Counted from the first letter of the stretch, positions 11,602 to 23,735 are shown. The stretch is 64,000 bases of DNA from Diospyros lotus (GCF_014633365.1 NC_068349.1:19606753-19670752), one strand, 5' to 3'. Made by a program: numbers and translations. The notes: generated by a model not told the origin, from the letters alone.

Positions 11602-12876
11602 AACTATGCATCACTAATCCAATGCTATACCTACTATTAGGAGTGACATTTTAGGTTCACCACCTAGTAGCAATCAGGAGATGTTAAAGTTTTTTATGCC
11701 GATCAAACACTTTGACCTACTATGATAATCTCTCCATCTTCTCAAAGCATCATGAAAGGTTCTGAGTGACAACTAGCATTATGTCAGGACAATCCTACCA
11801 ACAATGAAGTTGATACTTCAAATAAACCTATTTAGGCTTTCGATTACTATGTACTATAATCCTTTCACTAACTAACATCCCGACCAAGTGAGAGCCATGG
11901 ACTAATCAAACTCATAGGACTCAGTAGTTATGCCAAGATTTAGTTGGGGTGATGAAGATAACACATTGGATCTCCCTCTTAAATTAAAAACTCATTTTTG
12001 ATTATGCATCCCTTGACCAAGGGTTTCTATAATCACCAACCAAGTGAGATTGCATAGGATGTTCACCTCACGCCAGAAGTTAATAGATCCTATCAGTAAT
12101 CACTTACCTTCATATACTATTGCGCATAAACCACACATAAAGCATTGCCACCTCTCACACCGGATGGTTCCACTCAATAACAAATCTTTGACATTAACAT
12201 ACAAGACAACCATGTTCCCTTTGTTCTGAAGACCAAATACATAATCAAAAACTAGTAACAAATCATTAATACTCTTAGCGATGTGATATGTTACATGTGT
12301 CATATTTAGTAGATGTTCAACCAACACCTACCCACATGTCTATTATCTACATCTCATGCAATATGACATGTGAAGCACTCCGTCGGCACAAAAATCCCCT
12401 TTACTTGAAGCTCCAAATCAAAAAAAGGAAGAAGGAAGAAATAAGATGAAAAGAAAGATCGGGAGAGAATAAGAATGAGAAAAGAAAGGAGAAAAAGAAG
12501 AAAACATGGAGGAAAAGAGGGGGAGGAGTGGTCTGTATGCCACTTTCCAAGCACCCCCACCCTTTCTCTTTCCCATTTTACCCTTCCCCTTTTTGCTTAT
12601 ACATATATCCCTACTTATACACATACACACATGCCTGGAAACCTACTTCAAATTAAATCCCCAATATATGATTTTAACTTTTCAACTCTCATTTACCATT
12701 CCTCATGCTTTAATTTTTCAACCATCTCACAATACATTTCATTTGACTTTTCCACACACATTTCCTTTTTATTTACTTGGACTTTTCAACTTAAATCATC
12801 TTAATCACATTAATCAAAATATAATACACAACAAAACATTAATAACGTTCCCTGGGCCCACTAATGGGTAGTTACA
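11602..12876. mobile_element. Probable truncated LTR related to family 2
   Basis: The right boundary at 12876 (GGGCCCACTAATGGGTAG then TTACA) closely matches the end of the solo LTR at 9889. I cannot find the matching TGTAAC start or a target duplication, so the left limit is a guess at the end of the neighbouring insertion. Confidence 0.35.
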
Positions 12877-14423
12877 TCCTGTGTTATAGATTTTTGTCAC
12901 ATATTCTTAACAACTTAAGAAAAAGATCATCAATATATTTAAGGACTCATTCATATTATAATTGAAGATCTATAAATGAAGATATAACCATTTAAATAAC
13001 ATGCAAGATTATCATTTAGGCTCGATACACATTCTAAACGTCATCTAAATCTAGCATTTGGCCACTAACACTAACACCAATTCGCTAGTTGAGAGAACTA
13101 TAGAACCTGAAGAACTGGGGTTATTGAGAGATTTTGGGAGAGCTTTTATCTTGCTAACAAATCTGCAAGACAAAAAGCAGTCAAGGGCACGAGGGGATTT
13201 CTCCTGCATGGGAACTCTAATGATTAAGTTAGATGGAGTCTTCATGTAGTGCAAGATGTAATAGCAATAGAGATGTAAAAATGTCATGCAAGATGGATGT
13301 TGTATTATGTGTTGCTATTACTACCTGTTTTTTTACCTTTCTACCGTTGTCCCCTAAACAAAAAGGATAGGGACACATGACACACATGCACATGCAAGGC
13401 TTTCTCGAGAACAGGTGGCGTGTCTCCCCCATCTGTAGTGTTGTCCCAAGGTTAAACTTGAAAGGGCCTTCAGGAGAAATCCCCCTACCCCTTGTGACCC
13501 TTGGAAGGAAATGCGCTTAAAACAGGTGAGTTGCATTGCCATAGGCAATGCAGGTGAGGGATGTGTTTCCCTAGGTTTCTCCATGGGCATGGCTCGATCA
13601 GTGAGAACTATTAACATTCGGGAAGCTAGTCCCGAATGGATGATGAGCAAACAACGACTTTCACTGGGAAAAATGGTCTAACCCTGAGAAAGTCTTTCAT
13701 CGAAGGGATGGCTTCCTCCGAGATTGCTAAGGCATTGGTTACTTCGAAAGGACTCTCCTATGAGGCTATGCCACAACAATGATTAACTTTTTTAATTTGT
13801 TTTTTGTATTTTTATTTTATATTTTGGTTGAATTTAATTCAATTTTATTTTTTTAACAATTTAATTGTATATGGTTTAATGAATTTAATCACAGTTCAAT
13901 TAAAAGAAGAGTGTCCAAGAAAAAAATATAAACCAAAGAATTTTCAAGGATATTTTTAAACCACACAAGTTTTTGTGCAAAGGACCTAAAACACAAGGTA
14001 TTTGGGAACAATTTATTCTATTATAAAATTGAAATAGAACATAAAGTTTGGTTTGTTTAAATAGTGTTTTGTTTCAATATTTTGAAATCGTTATAGAATT
14101 GAAACTAAACATAAAGTTTGATATACTATTGAAAAAGTTAAAAATTTGTTATAAAAGCAAAACAAGGTCAAAATTCAATACATTTTTCGTAATTTATCCT
14201 TAATTAAATTATCTAAATTTAAAAAATAAATAATAATAATAAAGCTAAAATTGTTTCCTGGAACCCAATGTAGAACCTAATCCACTAATAATGGGTTCCA
14301 TATAACCCGTTGTGTGGTGGGTTCTCTAGAATCTATAGCAGAAGAGAGAAGAAGATGATGATGATAGGAAAAATAAAAAAAAAAACCTCGTGTAGATGAA
14401 TCTAGGAAAGATGATTAAAAAAA
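12877..14423. other. AT-rich stretch, nothing recognised
   Basis: No supported gene. Overlapping open frames at 13051-13650 on both strands have no recognisable domain. The last 600 bp are strongly AT-rich. A run of A residues at 14417-14423 forms the left edge of the next insertion. Confidence 0.4.
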
Positions 14424-14719
14424 GTTGGCAGTAATCCTAATTCTACAACAATTTTAATTTATATAAGTCTTTATCTAATGTTAGTGATGTCCTTATTTTA
14501 TGTTAATGGGATATTATGTAATCCTAGTATTTGGCTTCTTGTTAATAGTGGCATAAAAGTAAGAGAGTGGGTGTACTTCTCTTTAAAACATGACTATTGC
14601 TTTCAATTGAATTGATCAGTTCCATTTGTCATTTTTAACAGTAATAAAAGTGATTATTATTCTCTCAAGTTTTGGTCCTATAATTCAAATTTTATCAATT
14701 CACTTTGTAAGTTGTAACA
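14424..14719 (+). repeat. Copia 5' LTR (14424 element)
   Basis: Aligns by eye with 19225-19317 plus 21844-22020 along its whole length, from GTTGGCAGTAATC to GTTGTAACA. The initial T of TGTTGG is lost here but present in the 3' copy. Confidence 0.8.
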
Positions 14720-14733
14720 GTGATATTAGAGCC
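14720..14733 (+). promoter_or_regulatory. Primer binding site, initiator Met-tRNA type (decayed)
   Basis: GTGATATTAGAGCC directly after the LTR is a decayed form of the usual TGGTATCAGAGCC, complementary to the 3' end of plant initiator Met-tRNA. Confidence 0.65.
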
Positions 14734-14737
14734 ATTG

Positions 14738-15660
14738 CTATGAATGACTCAATTCAAATTTCAATTCCTATTTTGGATGGGAAAAATTACAATACATGAA
14801 GTGTACAAATAAGGATGCTTAATGATTACCATGAGTTGCAGGGTGTTGTGGAGAATGGAATCTCAGACCTTACCAAGAATGCAATAGTAGCATGAAGGAC
14901 CTCCAATCGTGAGAACAAGAAAAAGGATAAGAAGGCCTTGTATTTCATTCATCAAGGAGTAAATGATGAGATTTTTTAGAATATAGTGGGAGCAGCTTCA
15001 TCAAAGCATGCCTGGGATATTTTGATGACATCGTTTAAAGGAGCAGATAAAGGTTAGGCTCCAAACGTTAAGACATCAATATGAGCTTTTACAAATGGAA
15101 CCTTCTGAATCGATTACAAACTACATAAGTCAAGTTCTTGCCTTGACAAATGAAATAAAAACTTATGGGAAGGAGTACAAAGATAAGGCCAAAGTGGAAA
15201 AGATATTGCAGACGCTCACACCCAGATTTGAGCATATTATTGTGGCATTACAAGAAATCCTTGATTTAACTTCGATTACTATTAAAAAATTATCTAACAC
15301 GTTACAAGCTCATGAATAACGCATGAATGAGAAATTGATTGAGAAACCAATTGTGCAAGTGCTCTTGAGCCAAGTCTCCATCAAAGGTGAACAAGGTGGT
15401 GAAGAAAATCAAAGGCATGGCAATTCTCATAGTAGAGGGCATGGTGGTCACTGCCACAACAATAGAAGTTGTGGAGTTTATAACAACAATCATGGAGGTG
15501 TAAGTAACCGAAATAATGATGAAGAGATATCAAATTCCAACCATTCAAGTCACAAAGCCAGGGTCATGGATATGGCAAAGGAAGGTATGATAAATCTAAC
15601 GTTAAGTGTTATTCGTATCACAGACTTAGTCATTATCCAAGAGAGTTCAAATACAAGGAA
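14738..15660 (+). pseudogene. Copia gag remnant
   Basis: Translation with frame changes gives the start of a copia gag (SIQISIPILDGKNY near 14750), then the UBN2-type gag core up to about 15320. A basic, His/Asn-rich tail follows, with a damaged CCHC zinc knuckle near 15605 (KCYSYHRLSHYPREF, second and last Cys lost). Several in-frame stops (for example before SVQIRML at about 14798) make it non-functional. Confidence 0.75.
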
Positions 15661-15719
15661 AATAATCATCATTGTGTACAAGAAGAAGAATATGATGAAA
15701 ATCATATTCTCTTGATGGT

Positions 15720-16340
15720 TACTATAGTTAGTGAAGCACCAAACTATCAGACATGGTTTCTTGACACTAGGTGTACCAATCATGTGTGGTAAAAATGAGC
15801 TCTTTATTGATTTTGATGAGTCATTCTGCTCTAAAGTCAAATTTTCCAATGATAACACAATACTAGTAACAGGAAAGGGGCAAATTCTCATTAAATTAAA
15901 GAATAGAGACCACAAGTACATTTCATATGTACTCTATTTTGCTTGGCATGAAAAGTAATACACTTAGTATGGATCAGCTGCTTGAAAAGGGGAATGATAT
16001 GCACTTGCATAATAATCAATTCTTCATTTTTAACAAAAGAGGTACACTCATTCTTAAAGACCCTTTGTGAAGAAATCATATGTTTCGAGTTAACATTTCT
16101 AATGATGTTTATACTTGTCTAAATGCTATTATAAAATATGAGTCTTGGTTATGAAACCTTCATTTTGGTCACCTAAATTTTCACATATTGAAGTTGATAG
16201 CATAAGAAAATATGGTGAAAGGTTTGCCAAGTATACGACATAATTGTTCAAGATGTTGTAACCATCATAGCTTGAACAATTGTGTGAAGCTTGCACTCTT
16301 GGAAAATAGACTGATTACCTTTTGTAACAAGAAAGAATCA
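15720..16340 (+). pseudogene. Copia protease and GAG-pre-integrase remnant
   Basis: WFLDTRCTNHV near 15755 is the copia protease active-site region (normally DTG or DSG; here DTR, so the Gly is lost). The text that follows matches the end of the protease and the GAG-pre-integrase domain (HLNFHILKL near 16170), broken by stops. It is then interrupted by the inverted SINE at 16364. Confidence 0.75.
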
Positions 16341-16363
16341 GTGAGCAATACAATTGCTTGAAC

Positions 16364-16733
16364 TTTTTTTTTTTATGACCCAGGTGTCCAAGCCAACTAA
16401 TCTTGGGAGAGCAGTCTTCCTCCCTAATTCGCCCTCCATGTAAATTCGGATGCAGTCACGACCTATACACACTTAGAGTGGACTTTTGGAAAACGGCTAC
16501 CCTTCCCATGGACTCTATCTTTATATTGTGCGGACGGGACCCTTGGAGGGGCGAAAGGGCATATCATAACCTTGCCTCCATGTGAACGACTTGCCTTTCA
16601 ACCTTACTGCTGCTTTCCAACTAATGCTGCCTTCTAACAAAAATTTTGTCTTCCAAGACGCCACAAGAATTCGAACCTCCGATGCTTCTATTATCCTCTT
16701 TGTGCTTTACCACTGTGCCATGCCCGTGGGGGC
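16364..16733 (-). mobile_element. tRNA-derived SINE, inverted
   Basis: On the - strand the unit opens at 16733 with a tRNA-like head. It contains an A-box-like TGGCACAGTGG about 10 bp in and a B-box-like GGTTCGAATTC some 50 bp further on. It ends with an A-tail, seen on + as an 11-T run at 16364-16374. It splits the copia GAG-pre-integrase region from the integrase start. The flanks (CAATTGCTTGAAC and CCAATTAAACTT) are similar, but a clean target duplication cannot be called. At about 370 bp it is longer than the commonest plant SINEs. Confidence 0.75.
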
Positions 16734-16739
16734 AACCAA

Positions 16740-17400
16740 TTAAACTTCTTCACTCCGATGTGTGTGGCCTAATGAGTATCATGTCAAATGGTAACAATAG
16801 GTATTTTCTTACCTTTATTGATGATTTTACTAGAAATTTTTTGTTCTATTTCCTATAAAAGAAGTCTAAACTTTTTGGTTGTTTTAAGAAATACAAAGCT
16901 CATGTTAAAAGGTAAACTAGTTATCCTATTAAAATTTTGCAAACTACTAGTCAAGGGGGGGAATGCCAATGAGTTTAATAAGTATTGTGAAGAACGGAGA
17001 ATAAAGCATGAAATCATATTTTCGTACACCCCACAACATAATGGGGTTGCTAAACGAAAGAATAGAACCAGAATAGACATGACAAGGAGCATGCTAAAAG
17101 CCAAAGAACTGTTTAATTCTTTTTGGGGTTAAGCCATCTCATGTTTTGTTTACCTACTGAATAGATCTCCAACAAGACACATCCAAAATATCACCACCGC
17201 AAAAGCATGGAATGGTTTCAAGCCAATTGTGAAACATCTTAAGGTGTTTGGCTCCATTGCTTATGCTTATATTCGAATAGAAACAAGAACAAAGCTAGAT
17301 GATCAAAGAAAGAATGTTATCTTTGTCGGCTATAAGCGTAGTGGGTACAAACTATTTAACCCCATGACTAAGAAGGTGACTGTGAGTAGAGATTTGTGAA
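16740..17400 (+). pseudogene. Copia integrase remnant
   Basis: LHSDVCGLM (16748 onward) holds the first catalytic Asp context. [14 protein letters not shown] near 17025 is the region of the catalytic Glu. FGSIAYAYI and FVGYKRSGYKLFNP (17250-17370) are the conserved end of the copia integrase. Stops at 16857 and 17130 and a frame change near 16920 inactivate it. Confidence 0.85.
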
Positions 17401-17589
17401 AGATGAGGCTTGGAGATGGGATGTGAATATGCATAATGACTCCTAGAGACATCCTATCATAATTTTTTAGGAGAAAGATCCTCAACTCCCATCACAAATG
17501 ATAAAGTCTCTCAAATTTCTAATTAAGAGCCACAAGCTTCCATAAAAATTTGAAAGCCAAGGAGACATCGCCAACAATTAGTTGCCTTG

Positions 17590-18700
17590 CAAGATTTTGG
17601 GGTAATTCCTAATGATACTATTGATAATGATGGGAATTTGGTGCACTTCTCTATTTTTGTAGATTGTGAGCTTGTATCATTTGAAGAGGCAACCCAAGAT
17701 CCTAAACGGGTGATTGCTATGAATGAAGAGATAAAGGTAATTAAAAGAAATGACACATGGGAGCTTACTAATATTCCACAAGGTCACAAGGATATTGATG
17801 TGAAGTGGTTTTTCAAGACAAAGATGAAGTCAAATGGTGAGGTTGTGAGGCATATAGCAAGATTGGTGGCAAAGGGATTTGAGTAATGACCAAGTTATGA
17901 TTATGAAAAGGTATTTTCTCTTATTGCTCGAATTGAAACCATTAGACTTATAATTGCTTGGGCTACACAAAACCATTGGAAAATCTATCAAATGGATGTG
18001 AAGTCGACTTTTCTAAATGGCTCACTTGAAGGAGAAGTCTTTGTTAAGAAACTACCAGGATTCATGAAGAAAGAAAGTGAAGACAAAGTTGAAGAAAGCA
18101 TTATACGGTCTAAAATAGTCACCAAGAGCATGGAATAAGCACATAGACTCCTTTTTCAATAAGATTGGATTTCAAAAATGTCCATATGAACATGCGTTAT
18201 ATGTGAAGGTTAACGATTTTGGTGATATATTATTGTTGTGTCTTTATGTTGATGATTTAATCTTTACAGGGAATAATCCCATAATGATTGGAGACTTCAA
18301 GAAGTCTATGATGTAAGAGTTTGAAATGACAAATATTGATTTAATGTCATATTTTTTGGGCATAGAAGTGGTTTAAAGAGAAGGTGGGATATTTATTTGC
18401 CAATAGAGGTACGCTATTGATATTTTAAAGAAGTTTGGCATGCATAACTATAATCTTGTGAGAACTCTCATGGAGGTTGGAATAAAATTGTCAAAGGAAG
18501 GTGACAAAACACATGTTGATCCTACCATTTTCAAGCAAATTGTTGGGAGTTTGAGATATCTTACATGTACAAAGCCTAACCTTTCTTATGGAGTTTGACT
18601 AATTAGCAAGTTTTTGGGATCTCCTCACCAATCTCATATGCAAATGGCTAAGGGAATCATGTGATACTTAAAGGGTATTTATGATCATGGCTTACTTTAT
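17590..18700 (+). pseudogene. Copia reverse transcriptase remnant
   Basis: An open run at 17587-17886 carries the start of the copia RT (VKWFFKTKMKSNGEV, LVAKGFE), followed by a stop. The polymerase motif CLYVDDLIF is intact near 18240, then YFLGIEVV, RYAIDILKKFGM and VGSLRYLTCTKP. Stops at about 18315, 18375 and 18597 disable it. Confidence 0.9.
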
Positions 18701-19190
18701 TCTTCATCTAATAATTGTACTCTTATAGGCTATTCTAATAATGATTGGGGTGGAGATTTAGATGACTTTAGAAGTACTTTTAAGTATTGTTTTAATTTTG
18801 CCTTTACTATTTGTTCATGGTCATCAAAGAAACAATCCATTGTTGCACTCTCAACTTTTGAAGCATGATATGCAGCTATAGCTTCAAGTGCATGTCAAGT
18901 AATCTAGTTACGCAACTTGATGAGTCAAATTTATGGTCCAATTGAAGGGCCTATGAAGATTTTTGTAGATAATATTTTTCTAATCAATTTGGCAAAGAAC
19001 CTAGTCACATATGGAATAAGCAAGCATATTGACACACTTCCATTTTCTAAGATATCATGTTAACAAATGAGAGATTGAGTTGGAGTACTGCAAGTCTAAA
19101 GACCAAGTGGCTAACATCCTCACTAAACCTTTAAAGTATGAAGCCTTCGTCAAGTTAAAACCCATGGTAAGAATGTCTACTTTACCAAAT
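18701..19190 (+). pseudogene. Copia RNase H remnant
   Basis: YSSSNNCTLIGYSNNDWGGD, SWSSKKQSIVALSTFEA and AAIASSACQ are the RNase H domain of copia polyproteins, with a stop after STFEA. The frame ends shortly before the polypurine tract. Confidence 0.85.
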
Positions 19191-19207
19191 CTGGATTAAG
19201 AGGGAAT

Positions 19208-19224
19208 GTTGGATTAAGAGGGAA
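19208..19224 (+). other. Polypurine tract, duplicated
   Basis: TTAAGAGGGAA lies just before the 3' LTR and occurs twice as a 17-bp direct repeat. The first copy is followed by a false TGTTGG LTR start. Confidence 0.6.
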
Positions 19225-22020
19225 TGTTGGTAGTAATCTCAATTCTACAATAATTTTAATTTATAATTATATAAGTCTTTATCTTGTATTAGTGATGTCC
19301 TTGTTTTATGTTAGTGGTGTAACACCCCGCTTTTTCAAAACGTGTTACTATGCTAGGATTCAACATATAAATACACATTTTCTTTCTATGATACAACCCT
19401 TAATACCTCAAGTACCGTATTTCAAAGAAAATTCCCAACATATCATTACAAATACGGAAGCAAGATCGAAACTTGATATAGTATATAACTGAATTCACTT
19501 TAATCATAACATAGGAAATCGTACCATTTGTTCAACATAACATTTTCCCATAAATATACATAAAGTCCTATTTCTCAATGATAACAACTAAATACCTCGA
19601 AATGACATAACAACATTGCATGATCGTTTCTTAAACATCATTTGTAATACATAATGTTCTTTTATTCTACGAGACTGTTCAGCAACGGAACATAAGTTTC
19701 TCAACATGACTAAAACATATCCAAATCCTCATGAAGAAGTAAAACACCAGAATAACTTGTCAAACCCATTGGACACGTCACCTCGTGCTGTTACATCTCA
19801 ACCACTTCCTTGCCTTAGCTCCAAGTCCCAATTAGAACGTTTGAATGTTCTAGAGGCATAACCCAAGTTAGATAATGAATCATCTAAGTGAGGGTTAAAA
19901 AAAAGTTGCATGAATGCATGATGCACAAACATGAACAAACAAATACTCTAGTGTAACTTACTTAACAAACCACCCCTGTACGTTATTCTGACAAACACCC
20001 TTGGGGAATTACAGCTATACTATCAAGGCAACATCACATTCCATTCACAAGTATCGATTTGCTAACAATATCATGTCAAGTGAAAAATCACGACTATTGA
20101 TATAACAATACATGTACAAATATGTCAAGATACACATAAATTACATATAACTTAGCAACCTTCATGAATATCATGCTCAACATAGGCAAAACATGACACG
20201 TATAAGTTTGTGGGGAAAACCACATGCAACAAAACCATTTTTAGGATAGAACTACTCACTTTATGCATCTCAAAATATTTCAATTTTTGTGCCCAACCTC
20301 GATTTTTGTGCTAGGCCTTGATAATCGCACAAATACTCAATTTTGAGCCTCAATGATCCTTAGACATCATATTTATATAAATGAATGCCAATATCTATTT
20401 TTCCATAATTTTCTCATAATATTTTCTTATTATTTTCCTATTTTCCCTTGATAATTCCAAAATAAATACTTCCTCAAGCATTTTTTTAAATTTTCCAACA
20501 CCATAATTCATAAAATAATTTTATAAAAATATTAAAAAAATTCCAAAACATACCTCCTTCATACACGCCCTCACGCGCTTAGCGCGTGTACTGCATGTAA
20601 TGACCAGCGCGTACACCTCATGTGCCGGTCATCTTCTCCAACTCCAACAATCGATGACTGTTGGGTTTTTCTCCTACCTTGCTTTACTCAACACGTCGAT
20701 CACAATGGTGCCACCCTCGGCTTGAAAACACCACCAGAAGGCTTCTTATCGGCCATTTTAAGCCTCAGCTCCGGCGACCCTTCATTTTTCCAGCCTACCC
20801 TCGAACATTACTCAAAACATCATGAAATCTCACCAAACTTACCAGAATTGATCATGAACACCTCTAGAATCAAAGCCCCTTATCTAATTCACTCAATTTC
20901 TCCTAGAACTCCTGATTTAAGCCCTAAAAGTTGTAAAAGCCCTTAGCTAAAACCCTCTATTTATAGTTGAAATCGAGCCCTAAAATAACCTTGGCCATCA
21001 CATTCGAGGTCTTTAATGCCCCAACCTACCTTAGATCGACCCAAAACCATCATCATTAGCCCCAAAACCCGATTTGTAGAGCCTCGATTTTTCAGCCATC
21101 TCATGGCCAAAATTTTAATCAAATTAGTCGTCGACGTGGCCGATCCTTGGCTGTGGATAGGATTCAATGAGGCTACCCCTAGCCCTAAACGCTCTAAGCC
21201 CTCATTGGGAGCCCCCAATGGCCGCAATTGGCGATGGGAGAGGTGGCCAGCGGCTGGCAATGTTCACACTACCAATTTTTTAAAAAATACATTTTCGCTC
21301 CCTCAACTTTCAAAATTGCATTTTGGGCCCTTCTGAACAACCCCTGAGTTTCTAAAAATTCCATAATGAACCCCTAGCTTTCCTTTTTCATATTTTATCC
21401 CCCAAGTTTCATTTTACCGCTTTTGACCAAGTTTCATAAATTACACTTAAGCCCGAAAGTATGCATTGATCGCGAATCCTTCTTGTTTCATCTCGAAACC
21501 ACTTCAGGGTTGTTCCTTATGCAAAACTTGAATCCATTCAAGGTTTTGTTGAATTTTTGAAAATCTCTTATGACAATTCAATTTTTCAACCTGAACCATA
21601 GTTGTACCGAAAATTATCTCTAATCTGATTTCTATCAATGCTATAAATCATGCCTCGAGATGTTTGTCGATGACATACCTTTTTACTTAGACAACTAAAC
21701 TCCAGGGCATTCTCTGCAGTTAATTCAGTCACTTATATTTGTGAAAAATTACACTATAACCCCTAATCTTCTGATAATTCCACTTACAGCCCAAAATAAA
21801 TTATGCTTGAGTCCTTTTAGAAAATTGTGGGTATTACAAGTGGGATATTATGTAACCCTAGATTTTGATTTCTAGTTAGTAGTGCCATAAAAGTAAGAAA
21901 GTGGATGTATTTCTCCTCTTTAAAATAGGATTGTTGCTTTTAATTTATTTCGTCAATTTCATTTGTAAATTTTTGCTCATATAATTCAAATTTTGTCAAT
22001 TCACTTTGTATGTTGTAACA
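19225..22020 (+). repeat. Copia 3' LTR, split by a solo LTR
   Basis: LTR parts are 19225-19317 and 21844-22020; joined, they match the 5' LTR. The intervening 2.5 kb is a separate insertion with its own AGTGG target duplication. Confidence 0.85.
19318..21838. mobile_element. Solo LTR, gypsy-like (family 1), nested in copia 3' LTR
   Basis: A 2521-bp unit starting TGTAACACCCCGC and ending GGGTATTACA. A perfect 5-bp duplication AGTGG lies at 19313-19317 and 21839-21843. The uninterrupted 5' LTR of the host copia gives the empty site (GTTAATGGGATATTATG near 14503), which confirms the boundaries. No coding domain. It holds the family palindrome at 19868-19887. Its start matches the reverse complement of the end of the LTR at 62285. 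Confidence 0.9.
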
Positions 22021-22404
22021 AAAAATTGGATCCTTTTTTACACAATATGACCTTAACAACAAACAATAATGGCTATTGAGTTCTCAGAGCATGATTGATA
22101 ATTGACGTTTCTTTTCTTCTTCTTTTTATTTTTGTCAGTTTATGGAAATGTCAAAAACTTCAAAATAGGAAGGAAATAGTATGAAAATACGAAAATCATA
22201 AATAAATTGGTGAAAAGACTATTTAATAAGGCTCAAGTATATCACTAAGCATCTTTTCTCTCTAACACAAATTAATTATATGAGTCTGGATTAACTCCTC
22301 ATATTTAATCTTAAAATCCTCATATTATAACGATTATATTTTATCCAAAAATTATTATGGGCCTAAAACTTGCCACACTAACTTGAATACACATGCCAAT
22401 AAGT
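22021..22404. other. Spacer, nothing recognised
   Basis: AT-rich, with no supported feature between the copia element and the next solo LTR. Confidence 0.4.
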
Positions 22405-22539
22405 CTAGGTGTAATAACCTGAGTTCCTAGGATAAAGAGTAGGGTGGACTTATGTAGGGTTTAAAGGAATTTTGTGGGTGTTTTGGGAGTTAGTCGTTCA
22501 TAGGTTTTCGGTTTCGTGTGAGTTTAGTCGACTTTTCAA

Positions 22540-22710
22540 GATAAAATTTCAAAACATGCCAAACCGAAACTTATATTTCAAAATATGGACTCTATATTTC
22601 GAAACATGCACTCCATATTTCAAAATATTTACTCTATATTTCGAAACATGCTAAATAGAAACTTATATTTCGAAACATGTATCCTATATTTCGAAACTTT
22701 CTCAATGCAA
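22540..22710. repeat. TATTTCGAAACATG repeat cluster
   Basis: Four exact TATTTCGAAAC motifs plus three variants with TTCAAAA occur at about 22-30-bp spacing. The core TTCGAA is a palindrome with a central CpG. Confidence 0.75.
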
Positions 22711-23509
22711 CTCACTGCTCACCTTGTACTATTTTGTCAATAGCTTTTGATGTAGAAGTCCAAATTGAGATTCATTTGAAGCGTCATAATATAGACTTTG
22801 AGGGCTTCGATTTGATATATAATATTGTATATTTTGGTTATGGTTTGAGTCAGTTAAGGCTTTCCTCAATCCAAATTTAGCATAAAGCCCATTCAGATGT
22901 GGGGTTTAATTATGTATGTGTGGAGTGCATTCGAATATGAGGAAGCCCTATCCATATGTGTTGAAAAGCATTCGGATGAAGGCCATGCATCTCGTCTTCC
23001 TCTCGTTTCTCTATTTTCAGCTTGCTTTGTGGTTAAGTAAAGAGGTGAGGTGGTGAGATACTAGTGTATCGGGAAAATCAATCAAAGTATGGCTAAGAGT
23101 AAGGGTTAGTTTACCTAATGTATGTAAAGCAAATTAATGAGGGATGGCTGGGAATGGGTTTGACTCACCTAACCCATGTGAGAAATTGATTAAAGGGATG
23201 GTGAAGCATGGTAAGGGATGGTAACGCATGGTGAGAGATGGTGTGCGAGATGATGAGGATGTGGTTGTAAGGAGGCTTGGGTGTATATAAATAGAGATAG
23301 GGGGTCTCGGCCAGGGGGAGAAAAGGAAGAAAAAGTCTTGCACAATGGTTGGAATTTGAAGAAGAAGAAGAAGACGTAGCCAACAAATAAGAGCAGGGAA
23401 AAAGTTGAAGAAGATGGTGTCATCAAAGTTTAAGGCAAGCTCCCACTCCTTTCCTTTCCTTCTTGCAAGCTCTTTTATGTTTAAATATGGCATTATCCAT
23501 GAGTTTATC

Positions 23510-23735
23510 TGTAATACCCCATGAGACCAGAGGAGGATAATATATATCGAGGATAAGTAAGGAATGAAACAATACCAGCTGGATATCTTTTAGGCTGAAT
23601 ATAGGCAAAGAACTCTCAGGTTAAGCGTGCTTAAGTTGGGGAAGCTCAAAGATGGGTGACCCCTTGGGAAGTTCGCATAGGCCCATTAGGGTAAGTTGTT
23701 CCAGTCATTCTTATCGCTCGATACGGGATGTGACA
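23510..23735 (+). mobile_element. Cassandra-like TRIM solo LTR with 5S rRNA promoter
   Basis: A 226-bp unit, TGTAATACCCC to GGGATGTGACA, flanked by a perfect 5-bp duplication TTATC (23505-23509 and 23736-23740). It contains 5S rRNA-like sequence: AATACCAGC, then GGTTAAGCGTGCTTAAGTTG (23619-23638; the A-box region of 5S genes) and AGATGGGTGACCCCTTGGGA (23650-23669; the C-box region). This combination of short LTR and 5S internal control region defines the Cassandra TRIM family of vascular plants. It is nested inside the larger LTR at 22410. Confidence 0.88.

Larger units (their letters stand above)
14424..22020 (+). mobile_element. Dead Ty1/copia retrotransposon with nested insertions
   Basis: A complete but inactive copia element on +: 5' LTR 14424-14719, primer site 14720-14733, gag-protease-integrase-reverse transcriptase-RNase H in the copia order (14738-19190), polypurine tract 19208-19224, and 3' LTR 19225-22020. 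The 3' LTR is interrupted by a 2.5-kb solo LTR at 19318-21838, and the coding region by an inverted SINE at 16364-16733. Flanks are A-rich on both sides (AAAAA), consistent with a 5-bp duplication but too simple to be decisive. Stops and frameshifts in every domain show it is old. Confidence 0.85.

Noticed and set aside
12354..12871. Overlapping frames of 60-120 codons on both strands
   Set aside because: Low-complexity purine/pyrimidine stretch; all translations are biased and unrelated to known families.
16660..16735. tRNA gene on the - strand
   Set aside because: A- and B-box-like motifs are present, but an A-tailed 370-bp body follows and no convincing acceptor stem is seen. A SINE explains it better.
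17587..17886. Stand-alone gene of 99 codons
   Set aside because: It is the start of the copia reverse transcriptase in a dead element, closed by a stop.
23600..23690. 5S rRNA gene
   Set aside because: Only the internal control blocks match and the rest is diverged. The 5-bp duplication and TG..CA ends show it is a Cassandra-type LTR, not a rRNA gene.
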